Source: Cognatilysobacter terrigena (GTDB lineage: Bacteria > Pseudomonadota > Gammaproteobacteria > Xanthomonadales > Xanthomonadaceae). Taken from it: a stretch of 64,000 nucleotides of DNA. A program made the translations under genes and the position numbers. This document shows, piece by piece, positions 33,382 through 42,037 of the stretch. Every line of letters begins with the position of its first letter. Positions within the stretch are counted from its first letter, which is position 1. The stretch spans positions 1-64,000 of the forward strand of contig NZ_SELT01000002.1 of NCBI RefSeq assembly GCF_004361065.1, given 5' to 3'. Below the pieces are notes generated by a model. That model worked only from the letters and a program-made list of their open reading frames with translations, searched no databases and had not been told where the DNA came from.

Positions 33382-34402
33382 AAACGGGACGTACAGGCCG
33401 TGGGGCCTGCTTGGTAAAATTGCGCCGCGACTCGGCATTGAAGGCTTTGCTTTCCTAGGCGCCCTGTCAACCGAAGAGCGCAGCATCTCTGCCTTCTCTT
33501 ACCTGCATTCCACGGGAATGGTTCGAGAGCGTCGCTTCTACAGTTTCGTTGACGCGCCTTCCCGATTTACGTCGGAAGTCAATGCGCGCATGGACGTTCG
33601 CAGGACAGAATTGACAGATCTGGGCGTAGACGCAGCCAATGTTGTCACCAAGCCATTGCTCGGTCTCTTCGGTGAGATCTCGGATGATCTATCGGCCTTT
33701 CTCGGTGTCGCTCAATCCAGAAGCATCTTGGTCGACATATCCGGGATGCCCAAGAAGCTCTTCTTTTATGCGATCAGAACGCTCCTGGGTCCTGGGTCGA
33801 GGTTCGACAACGTTGTAGTTACGTATACGGAGCCAGCGACGTATCACGAAGGAGTGCTAGCGGAAAACCCGGGGGCGTGGCACGCCCTACCTGGCTTTCT
33901 CGCTCCGCGACTCGAGCCACCCGATCGCGCCCTTATTGTTGGGTTGGGATTCGAACCTTTGGGCCTTCCGGACTTGTACAGCGCGGGTCATTTTTCGACG
34001 ACTGAGACGCATCTGTTGCTCCCAGTAACCGCTGCGCAGCAGCACGTCTCGAGGAATTGGGATTTCGTTCGAATGCTTGAGTCAGAGGCTGGGGCATTAA
34101 AGACATCTATCCACCGGGTCGACGGCCGCAATGTCCCTGATCTTTTCGATTCATTGTCTGCGATCACTCGGCGTGGCGAGATCTACTCAGTCCTTGCGCC
34201 GTTCGGTCCTAAACCTATATCGCTGGCCATGTGCCTTTACGCCTGCGCAACCGGATCCTCGTCGAATCCCGCTAGCGTCTTTTACACACAACCCTCCGTG
34301 TATCACCCAAACTACTCAAGCGGGGTTGCAACGATAGGAACGTTTGCCGCTACGCACGCATACTGCATAAAGCTAAATGGCCAGGTGCTCTACCGGCTTT
34401 AG
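33374..34402 (+). CDS. Unrecognised alpha/beta protein, last gene of the conflict island
   Basis: 342 residues from GTG 33374, which overlaps the ATPase stop by 8 bases; TTG 33314 is an alternative adding 20 residues. I recognise no family. The pattern is Rossmann-like. A strand-loop-helix ILVDISGMPKKLFFYAIRTL lies near 118-137, LIVGLGFEPLGLP near 188-200 and HLLLPVTAAQQH near 213-224. A second SVLAPFGPKPISLAMCLYA near 272-290 mirrors the first. Such small-loop Rossmannoid repeats recall CARF or nucleotide-sensor domains, but no diagnostic residue proves it. Its position suggests it completes the methyltransferase/PRTase/ATPase system, perhaps as sensor or effector. Confidence 0.75.
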   Translation: MIRNGTYRPWGLLGKIAPRLGIEGFAFLGALSTEERSISAFSYLHSTGMVRERRFYSFVDAPSRFTSEVNARMDVRRTELTDLGVDAANVVTKPLLGLFGEISDDLSAFLGVAQSRSILVDISGMPKKLFFYAIRTLLGPGSRFDNVVVTYTEPATYHEGVLAENPGAWHALPGFLAPRLEPPDRALIVGLGFEPLGLPDLYSAGHFSTTETHLLLPVTAAQQHVSRNWDFVRMLESEAGALKTSIHRVDGRNVPDLFDSLSAITRRGEIYSVLAPFGPKPISLAMCLYACATGSSSNPASVFYTQPSVYHPNYSSGVATIGTFAATHAYCIKLNGQVLYRL

Positions 34403-34454
34403 CAGCTACAAGCACAGGTTGGTCTTCTGTGCTCATGGACGCGCTATCCAGCGG

Positions 34455-34480
34455 GGTCAGATTCCATTTCCCAAATGACC
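34455..34480. repeat. Imperfect palindrome resembling a REP element at the island's right edge
   Basis: GGTCA and TGACC flank a short AT-containing core in the sequence beginning GGGGTCAGATTCCATTTC (34453). Similar GGGTCAGA...ATTTTC strings are known from REP elements mobilised by RAYT transposases in related bacteria (recalled, not searched). Only one copy was seen in the window. Confidence 0.3.
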
Positions 34481-34558
34481 ACTAGGGGCTCGATCAAGCG
34501 TCAGCGCATCCGCCGCGAACGATCGCCCGCTATCGTGGCGACCTCACCGGAGGACGCC

Positions 34559-35656
34559 ATGCAGAAGACCATGACACTTCTCGCCGCCTGCCTTGCGATC
34601 GGCACCGCAGCCGCCGCGCCAGCCGATCAGGATCGCTACGCGCCCGCACGCGAGGTCGTGGCCGACATCGGCCGCATCGTGACGCCGCACGGCGTGCAGG
34701 AGAGCTTCGAGGTGACGCTCGGCGGTGCGCGCCAGGTGGTGAACGTGCGCGGCGCCGATCGCGACAATCCCATCCTGCTCTTCATCCATGGCGGGCCCGG
34801 CGCGGTGGAGATGCCGGTGGCGTGGGCGTTCCAACGTCCGTGGGAAGACTTCTTCACCGTGGTGCAGTGGGATCAGCGCGGCGCGGGCCGCTCGTATCCG
34901 CTGAACGATCCCAAGCAACTCGCGCCGACGCTGCGGCCCGATCGCTACCGCGACGACGCCATCGAGCTCATCGAGCAGCTGCGCAAGCGCTACGGGAAGC
35001 GCAAGGTGTTCGTGCTCGGCCACAGCTGGGGGTCGATCGTCGGGCTGAAGGTGGCGATGGTGCGTCCCGACCTGCTGTACGCGTACATCGGCATGGGCCA
35101 GGTCATCGACTTCCGCGAGAACGAACGCCAGGGCTACGCGTGGGTGCTCGATCGCGCGCGGCAGGACGGCAATACGACGGCGGTGAAGGAACTCGAAGCG
35201 CTCGCGCCGTATCCGGGCGACGGCGCGTTCGACGTCGAGAAGACGGGCACGCAGCGCAAATGGTCGATCCATTACGGCGGCCTGGCCGCGGGCCGTGACA
35301 ACGCCGACTTCTACTTCCACGCGCCGCGCCTTTCGCCCGAGTACACGCCGGCCGACATCCAGGCGTGGGACGAGGGCAGCGGCTACACGATCACGACCAT
35401 GTTCCCGCAGCTCGCGGGCGTGACGTTCGCCGATGTCCATCGCATCGATACGCCGGTGGTGATGCTGCTCGGCCGCCAGGATCACACCACCCCATCCACC
35501 ATCGCGGACGCGTGGATGCGCCAGCTGCACGCGCCGTCCAAAGCGGTGCTGTGGTTCGAGCATTCGGCGCACCTGCCGATGATCGAAGAGCCGGGGCGCG
35601 TGCTGCAGGCACTCGTGGAGCGCGTGCGTCCGTTGGCGAACGAGGCGGGCCGCTGA
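34559..35656 (+). CDS. Exported alpha/beta-hydrolase, proline-iminopeptidase (S33)-like
   Basis: 365 residues with a signal peptide (about 1-20, AAAAPAD). FIHGGPGAVEMP gives the oxyanion HGGPG motif of S33 peptidases, GHSWGSIVG holds the nucleophile Ser, LLGRQDHTTP the acid and FEHSAHLPMIEEP the catalytic His. S33 members release N-terminal proline or hydrolyse related amides or esters; periplasmic location is inferred. The start is ATG 34559 because GGAGG lies 7 bases upstream, and upstream in-frame sequence is not protein-like. It returns to high GC, marking the end of the low-GC island. Confidence 0.87.
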   Translation: MQKTMTLLAACLAIGTAAAAPADQDRYAPAREVVADIGRIVTPHGVQESFEVTLGGARQVVNVRGADRDNPILLFIHGGPGAVEMPVAWAFQRPWEDFFTVVQWDQRGAGRSYPLNDPKQLAPTLRPDRYRDDAIELIEQLRKRYGKRKVFVLGHSWGSIVGLKVAMVRPDLLYAYIGMGQVIDFRENERQGYAWVLDRARQDGNTTAVKELEALAPYPGDGAFDVEKTGTQRKWSIHYGGLAAGRDNADFYFHAPRLSPEYTPADIQAWDEGSGYTITTMFPQLAGVTFADVHRIDTPVVMLLGRQDHTTPSTIADAWMRQLHAPSKAVLWFEHSAHLPMIEEPGRVLQALVERVRPLANEAGR

Positions 35657-35773
35657 CGGGCGGGGCGAAACATGGGGCAGGGTGGTGCTTGCCCCGTTGG
35701 ATGCCACGTTTCCCCGCGCGCAAACCGGAAGTAGAAGCAGCGGTCAGAGTGGACGCTTTTGCGATGCGCGCGG

Positions 35774-35824
35774 CGCTACTGGCCCCGAACACCACAACAT
35801 GCCGGGGATCGCCAGCGCGGTGCT
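35774..35824 (+). pseudogene. Short relic of the luciferase-like monooxygenase gene
   Basis: Fifty-one bases match 38971-39033 of the intact gene: CGCTACTGG, then GAACACCACAACATGCC and ATCGCCAGCGCGG are shared, with an internal deletion and a few changes. It is too short to code for anything. It shows that a third copy of this gene segment once lay here. Confidence 0.8.
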
Positions 35825-35870
35825 CTAGCGCGACTGGCCTGTCGTAACCAAACGTCCCCTTTGAAAACGA

Positions 35871-35894
35871 CGAAGCCCGCCGAAGCGGGCTTCG
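35871..35894 (-). terminator. Hairpin terminator after the RDD gene
   Basis: GAAGCCCGC and GCGGGCTTC form a perfect stem. On the minus strand, the direction of the RDD gene, a TCGTTTT tail follows. Confidence 0.6.
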
Positions 35895-35913
35895 AAGCCA
35901 GCCGATGCGGTGC

Positions 35914-36369
35914 TCAACGCGTGCGCACGACCTTGGTCTTGGCGATGGAATCGTGCCAGCCGGTGGCGTCCTCGCTGAAGAGCACGGAGAACGCCTCGAA
36001 CGGAATCATCCGCGACAAGGTGCGGCCGAGTGCCTGGCCGAACGACGGCGCAGTGCCCTGATTGGTGACGACCCGCGTGCCGCAGACGAACTTGCCCACC
36101 GTGCGCCCGAAGAACGCTTCGAACAGCGTCCAGTAGAGCAGAAAGACCGGGATGCTCACGGCGTACGACCGCGCGCCTTCGAGCGCCTGTGGCCCTGCGA
36201 TGATCGCCACCACGATCGCGGCGACGAACACCAGCGCGAAGTAGACCGCGTAGTCGATCAGCATCGTCAGGAACCGCTGACCCTTGCCGGCGTTTGCGGC
36301 GGTGTAGACGTCCTGCGGCGGCGCGGCGATCACGGCGTCGCCCGTGCTGTACGGATTCTGCAATTCCAT
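35914..36369 (-). CDS. RDD family membrane protein
   Basis: 151 residues. The RDD pattern is present: an N-terminal cytosolic tail, then [25 protein letters not shown] (first membrane helix with Asp), [30 protein letters not shown] (second helix plus the G-R-T-x-G-K signature) and [22 protein letters not shown] proteins are small membrane proteins of mostly unknown role, some linked to ion transport. Start at ATG 36369 after a GGGGAT box. It lies between two relics of the monooxygenase gene, so it looks like inserted cargo of a duplication event. Confidence 0.87.
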   Translation of the reverse strand: MELQNPYSTGDAVIAAPPQDVYTAANAGKGQRFLTMLIDYAVYFALVFVAAIVVAIIAGPQALEGARSYAVSIPVFLLYWTLFEAFFGRTVGKFVCGTRVVTNQGTAPSFGQALGRTLSRMIPFEAFSVLFSEDATGWHDSIAKTKVVRTR

Positions 36370-36601
36370 CGGTATCCCCTGTGTGGTGCGTGTTGGTGTG
36401 GACCGGCGCCGTCCCCACGGCGTCGGGCCAAGAGTACCGCGCGGCGAGGGAAACAGAAGTCGCAGTGTCTTCTTGGGCTTCGTCGCGAAAGCCGACCCCG
36501 CCCCCTGTTTCGCTGTTTCGACCACGTCCCTGTCGGTAACGAACGGATGGGCTCGACCGAAGCGGTTCCGTGGGCGCCGCCCGCCTATCGAACACAACAC
36601 C

Positions 36602-36939
<338 letters not shown>

Positions 36940-37100
36940 TCAGCGGATGCCACGGGTGTCAACAACGTGACCAACCCGGTTGATCCGCAGGGCGACGCGC
37001 TTGAGCCGCCCGTTCACAGGCGGGCGCCGAGCTTGGCCCCCTAAATCCCCATCGTCTTGCCAAAGGAGATTTACACCGCGGTAGCAATTCGCTACCCGAG

Positions 37101-37132
37101 GGCGGCATGACAGTTCGAACTGTCGTGCCGCC
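37101..37132. terminator. Long hairpin downstream of the trypsin-like gene
   Basis: GGCGGCATGACAGTTC pairs with GAACTGTCGTGCCGCC, with a single mismatch and essentially no loop, 10 bases after the protease stop. There is no T run, so it may be a transcript-stabilising hairpin rather than an intrinsic terminator. Confidence 0.5.
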
Positions 37133-37141
37133 GTGCTTGGA

Positions 37142-38263
37142 TCAGAACTGCTGGAGCATCACGCTTACACCTAGCGCACCAAGGGTCTCGATCGGTTCAA
37201 AGAAGAGGTCGTGCTCCGTTGGCTCGCCATCTGCGCCACGACCGTGAACGATTCCCGCCGCGTAGTTGCCGACGTACACCGGCCCGCCGCTGTCACCCTC
37301 GAGCGTCATCTGGTAGTTGTTGGGATGGTGCACCTGAACGTATGTGCCGACTGCGCCGTTGTAGTTGCTCTGCGAATACAGGTCGACAACCAGGCCGCAG
37401 GTGTTGCGGGTGGTCCAGCCGAATTTGCACACCTGCGCGCCAACGACCAGCATTGTTGAAGGGTAGGTACCCCGCACGTACAGGTTTGCCGAACCCGTAT
37501 AGAACGTCGGCTGCGGCTGAATCCGAGAACTCCACAGCCATTGGACATCGTAGGAACCTGCGTTCTTCGAGTCCTGTTTGGCCAACGGGATGAGGTTGGT
37601 GGTCATGAGTCCGTCGCCGCAGTGCGCCGCGGTCGCTAGGCCACGACGGTCGCTTGCGGAAACCACGCTGAAGCCAGCTGTGCATCGACGCTCGTTGGAC
37701 TTTATGTAGTCGCCACCCGCCGCATAGATAGTGGGCTGGATAAAGGCGTCCTGATGGTGGAACTCCACGATGCTGGGCGCAACCGAGCTGCGCTTCAGCG
37801 TGCTGACATCCGCTTTAACTCCGACCCGAACCTTCGAAGCATGCAAATCGATGCCGGACTGGAACGGAATATTCGTTGCAATAAGTTCCTTTCCAGTCGC
37901 TGCCTCGGCATCCCGAAGTTCGGAAAGACTGTACGGTGCCACTTCCGATTCAAACGTCTTGTCGCGCGTGTATCGGCGCAGTGTGACCTCTGCATCGCGA
38001 ACGAACTTAACGACGATCCGATACCGCGGGCGATGCTCGATGTAAAGGCCCGCAAAATTATCGGCTTCGCGCTGCATCAGCGTCTGCTGAAGGCGCCCCG
38101 CCTCTTCCTGAATGGCTAGCTCACGCTTGGCTTCGCCAAGAGAAACTCCGTTGGTCGCTGCATAGTCGTGAACTAGAGCATCGGTCATGAAACGAGGTGC
38201 ACCAGCAAAAGCCAGCGGCGACCAAACCGCGGCGGCGATCGCAAATCCTTTTGCAAACTTCAT
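37142..38263 (-). CDS. Secreted trypsin-like (S1 family) serine protease with propeptide
   Basis: 373 residues. Signal peptide 1-20 (PLAFA-GAP), then a propeptide-like region of about 165 residues, then the protease domain. The catalytic triad is visible: His in LATAAHCGDG, Asp in GSYDVQW and Ser in EGDSGGPVYVGN. Cys pairs near the His and near the Ser fit the streptogrisin/alpha-lytic type, which need the propeptide to fold. ATG 38263 is chosen because GGAG lies 7 bases upstream; an ATG four codons earlier has no such box. It overlaps the lipoprotein stop (ATGA). Codons are less GC-biased than the surroundings, suggesting transfer. Confidence 0.87.
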   Translation of the reverse strand: MKFAKGFAIAAAVWSPLAFAGAPRFMTDALVHDYAATNGVSLGEAKRELAIQEEAGRLQQTLMQREADNFAGLYIEHRPRYRIVVKFVRDAEVTLRRYTRDKTFESEVAPYSLSELRDAEAATGKELIATNIPFQSGIDLHASKVRVGVKADVSTLKRSSVAPSIVEFHHQDAFIQPTIYAAGGDYIKSNERRCTAGFSVVSASDRRGLATAAHCGDGLMTTNLIPLAKQDSKNAGSYDVQWLWSSRIQPQPTFYTGSANLYVRGTYPSTMLVVGAQVCKFGWTTRNTCGLVVDLYSQSNYNGAVGTYVQVHHPNNYQMTLEGDSGGPVYVGNYAAGIVHGRGADGEPTEHDLFFEPIETLGALGVSVMLQQF

Positions 38264-38667
38264 TTTTCGCTCCATGCGTTGTTGTTATTGCCGGCTAGGA
38301 AATAAGGCGGCTTGCAGCGTTCGATGTCACCAGCCACCTCGGTTGCCGGAACTACCTGTTCCGAGCCTTCCCAGCGGAGCCATTTGCCTGTAGGTACCGC
38401 CTCACCCGTCTTTTGATTGATCAACGTTCCGCCGCGCATGGCGTAGGCCCGTGTGGCTACGAGCGAGTACGATCGAACAGGGGTTTGAAGAACGAAACAA
38501 CCGTCCTTGATCTCAAGCCTGCCTTTAACTTGGCTCTCCGTAACCAGAAGAGTGGTTCCGGGCTTGAGCTGGATCAGTTGAGGAGGCTGAGAGGCGCAGG
38601 CATTGAGGTTTGCTGCGCATAAGCCCAACACTGCGGGCGCAATCACCCGTCTAGACAACCTTGTCAT
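38260..38667 (-). CDS. Small lipoprotein paired with the secreted protease
   Basis: 135 residues. The signal sequence ends in LNAC at residues 21-24, giving a lipid-modified Cys24. The mature part is about 110 residues, beta-rich and without a recognised domain. Two later cysteines (CFVL and RCKPP) may form a disulfide. AAGGA lies upstream of ATG 38667. Because it is translationally coupled to the protease, a chaperone, inhibitor or surface anchor for it is plausible, but that is inference. Confidence 0.72.
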   Translation of the reverse strand: MTRLSRRVIAPAVLGLCAANLNACASQPPQLIQLKPGTTLLVTESQVKGRLEIKDGCFVLQTPVRSYSLVATRAYAMRGGTLINQKTGEAVPTGKWLRWEGSEQVVPATEVAGDIERCKPPYFLAGNNNNAWSEK

Positions 38668-38856
38668 AGCGTCCTTGTAGAGAGTGGTCCATGCATGCCG
38701 TCCGGCATGGCACCCTGGGGTGAGTGCACATGCAGTGTAGCCGTGTGCAGTGCACGCTGTTAGCGGCGGTCGCTCCAAACACACAAATCCACAGCCGTTG
38801 ACCCGCATCTCCGCCCGCGCGTGGACACTGTCCTCAGTCCAACTGATCGACCGCCC

Positions 38857-39849
<993 letters not shown>

Positions 39850-40052
39850 AGGGGAGCGATTCTCATGCGTCCTCGCTTGCTGTTCTGCGCAGCGGTGGCG
39901 GCGCAGTTTGCGGTGAACTGAAGTGGTCTGGAGTCAGTCGCGCATCGTTTGCGGCGCCCAGGTGTCACCGCTACCATCACCCGCCACGGCACGGACGCCG
40001 CGTGGGTCCTGAGCACCAATCAGGCGCGAGCGCCGGTCGATCAGGAGATCCC

Positions 40053-40502
40053 ATGAATCGCTTTGCGCTCGCGCTATGCCTCACGGTCGGTGCGTGTTCC
40101 GCTCCCCCATCTGTTCAACCCGCGACTAGCGTTGGCGCTGCGGCTCCGAACAAGCCAGCAGCCAGCACGAGTACCCCGGCGGTCGAGGCATTTACACACG
40201 GTCTGCGTGCCAGCTACTCGGCATGTATCGACCGCGCCGAGGCAGTGATCCCGGCGACACAGGCCTGCATCGAAGAAGAGGGCGCCTACCAGCGCGATCG
40301 GCTCGCGCGTGCGCTGGAAGCCGCCAAGCAAAAACACGCCGACCAGGCCGGCGCGATCCAGTTCCAGCAGACTGCGTGGCAGGCCGACGTGGACGCCAAG
40401 TGCAAGTGGGACGCGGGTACGGAGGGCCAGCAGCAGCGCATCGAAGCGAATATGTGTTCGCTCGAAGCCGTCGCGGCGCGTGCGGATGAACTGAACCGAT
40501 AA
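40053..40502 (+). CDS. LprI-like lipoprotein, predicted immunity protein of the T4SS lysozyme effector
   Basis: 149 residues. Lipobox VGAC gives lipid-anchored Cys15, placing it in the periplasm. After a low-complexity Ala/Pro/Thr linker (16-45) comes a helical domain with a C-x-E-E-E pattern near residue 72, W-x-x-D-V-D-A-K-C near 110 and C-S-L-E near 137, resembling the lysozyme-inhibitor LprI (DUF1311) fold. It starts after CAGGAGA and ends 24 bases before a predicted peptidoglycan hydrolase with a T4SS tag. Xanthomonas effectors of this class are encoded next to lipoprotein inhibitors (family knowledge), so immunity is a strong inference. Confidence 0.78.
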   Translation: MNRFALALCLTVGACSAPPSVQPATSVGAAAPNKPAASTSTPAVEAFTHGLRASYSACIDRAEAVIPATQACIEEEGAYQRDRLARALEAAKQKHADQAGAIQFQQTAWQADVDAKCKWDAGTEGQQQRIEANMCSLEAVAARADELNR

Positions 40503-40526
40503 CATCATCGAAAGGAATCGATCAAC

Positions 40527-41843
40527 ATGGAACGCACGGAAGCGGAAGACCGAGTAAATCGCTGGCACCTCGGCCAGACGTCGCAGCGCTACGAGTCGTC
40601 GGGCCTCGGCGCGGGAACAATCTCCAGCGGCAAGAACGACCACGGCGGCGTGTCCTATGGCACGTATCAGCTGTCCAGCCGCGAAGGCACCGTGCAGGAG
40701 TACCTCGCGCAGTCCCGCTATGGCGCGGAGTTCAAAGGGCTCGCACCCGCGACGCCAGCGTTCGATGCCAAATGGCGTGAGGTTGCGCAGCGCGATGCCG
40801 CCTTCGGCAATGACCAGCATGATTTCATTGGTCGCTCGCACTACGGTCAACAGCTCCAGCGCTTGCACGATCGCGGGCTCGATATGACGCATCGCGGACG
40901 CGCCGTCCAAGACTGCGTGTGGAGCACGTCCGTGCAGTTTCGTAACCTCACATCGACGATCTTCACGAAGGGAATCCACGAGCGATTCGGTAAGGACGCC
41001 AACATCACGGCATTGACCGACGCGCAGATCGTGGGAGCAGTGCAGGACTACAAGATCACGCACAACGCCACGTTATTTGCGAGTTCTCCGAAGTGGCAGG
41101 CCAACCTGCTTCGCCGCGCGCAGCACGAACGCGACGATCTACTGAAGCTCGCGGAAGCCGAGCGGATCGCGCCGAAGCCAATGGACGTGCAACCACAACG
41201 CGCTCCCCCGCCGGCACCAGCCAAGCACCCAGCGCACCACCCGGCGACGCATGGCTCGGCGACGGTGCATGCGCAGCAGGAACTCGCACATCTCGGCTAC
41301 ACGGGTCTGGACGGCAAGTTGATCCATGCCGACGGGCGGGCGGGGCGGAATACGCACCACGCCGTCGAGCAGTACCAGCGCGACCGCGGATTGACGCCAA
41401 CCGGCACACTCGATGGGACCACGCAGGCGCGTCTCGAGCGCGACGATCGGACGATGGCTAGCAGCACGCATCCCGCGCACAACCTCTACCGGGAGTCGCT
41501 GAATGCCGTGACCGACTTGGACCGACGCTTGAACGTGCGGGGCGGGGCGCACTCCATCGCACTCGCAGGTGTAGTGGCGGCGGAAGCAGCGCAGGCGGGA
41601 ATGGCACACGTCGACCGAATCGAGCTGTCTCGCGATGGCCGATTGGTGCAAGCCGTCCAGTTCCGTGGCGGTACTGACGACTGGGCGACGAATCACACCT
41701 CGGCACCCATCGAGCTTTCGCATGCGGTAAACCAGCCGATCGACGTCAGCAGCGAGTATGCACGGCGCGCGATGGATGCCCGAGCACACGTTGAGCAGCA
41801 TGCAGCACGTGAGCACGCGCCGATGCGGGCGCCGGTCCTGTAG
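40527..41843 (+). CDS. Predicted T4SS-delivered peptidoglycan hydrolase (X-Tfe-type effector with XVIPCD)
   Basis: 438 residues, no signal peptide. Residues 12-200 resemble phage/VgrG-type lysozymes: RYESSGLGAGTISSGKND, then GGVSYGTYQLSS (Glu23 is a candidate acid). A Pro/His-rich linker (216-242) leads to a PG_binding_1 domain (245-303: AQQELAHLGYTG to GTLDGTTQARL). Residues 312-415 match my recollection of the XVIPCD: THPAHNLYRESLNAV, then a GMAHVDRIELS block and a closing ELSHAVNQPIDVS. XVIPCD-bearing proteins are recruited by VirD4 and injected into rival bacteria. No T4SS genes lie in the window; the immunity candidate lies just upstream. Confidence 0.82.
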   Translation: MERTEAEDRVNRWHLGQTSQRYESSGLGAGTISSGKNDHGGVSYGTYQLSSREGTVQEYLAQSRYGAEFKGLAPATPAFDAKWREVAQRDAAFGNDQHDFIGRSHYGQQLQRLHDRGLDMTHRGRAVQDCVWSTSVQFRNLTSTIFTKGIHERFGKDANITALTDAQIVGAVQDYKITHNATLFASSPKWQANLLRRAQHERDDLLKLAEAERIAPKPMDVQPQRAPPPAPAKHPAHHPATHGSATVHAQQELAHLGYTGLDGKLIHADGRAGRNTHHAVEQYQRDRGLTPTGTLDGTTQARLERDDRTMASSTHPAHNLYRESLNAVTDLDRRLNVRGGAHSIALAGVVAAEAAQAGMAHVDRIELSRDGRLVQAVQFRGGTDDWATNHTSAPIELSHAVNQPIDVSSEYARRAMDARAHVEQHAAREHAPMRAPVL

Positions 41844-41878
41844 AAATCCGGTGCGGCCGAAGTAGTCACCGCTGCATC

Positions 41879-41940
41879 TCGGACGACCTCGACACCTCGG
41901 CAGCCCGATGAAGAAGGCCGGCATCGATCAGACGCTCCGA
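41879..41940 (+). pseudogene. 3' relic of the luciferase-like monooxygenase gene
   Basis: Matches 39632-39695 of the intact gene: GGACGACCTCGACAC, then AACCCGATGGAGAAGGC with substitutions and GGCATCGA. It has a small deletion and further substitutions. The reading frame is lost within 62 bases. It lies directly downstream of the effector gene, so the effector/immunity pair is bracketed by the intact gene and this relic. Confidence 0.8.
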
Positions 41941-41983
41941 CCGATTACGAACGCCTTTCGCAGCGCAGTCTTATCCACCAAAC

Positions 41984-42010
41984 AAAAGGCCCCGAGAACC
42001 GGGCCTTTTT
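41984..42010. terminator. Rho-independent terminator
   Basis: AAAAGGCCC and GGGCCTTTT pair around an 8-base loop with T-rich flanks on both sides. It can serve the effector transcript and the convergent carboxypeptidase gene. Confidence 0.85.
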
Positions 42011-42037
42011 GCTTTGACGATGACGCGCGCGATCACA

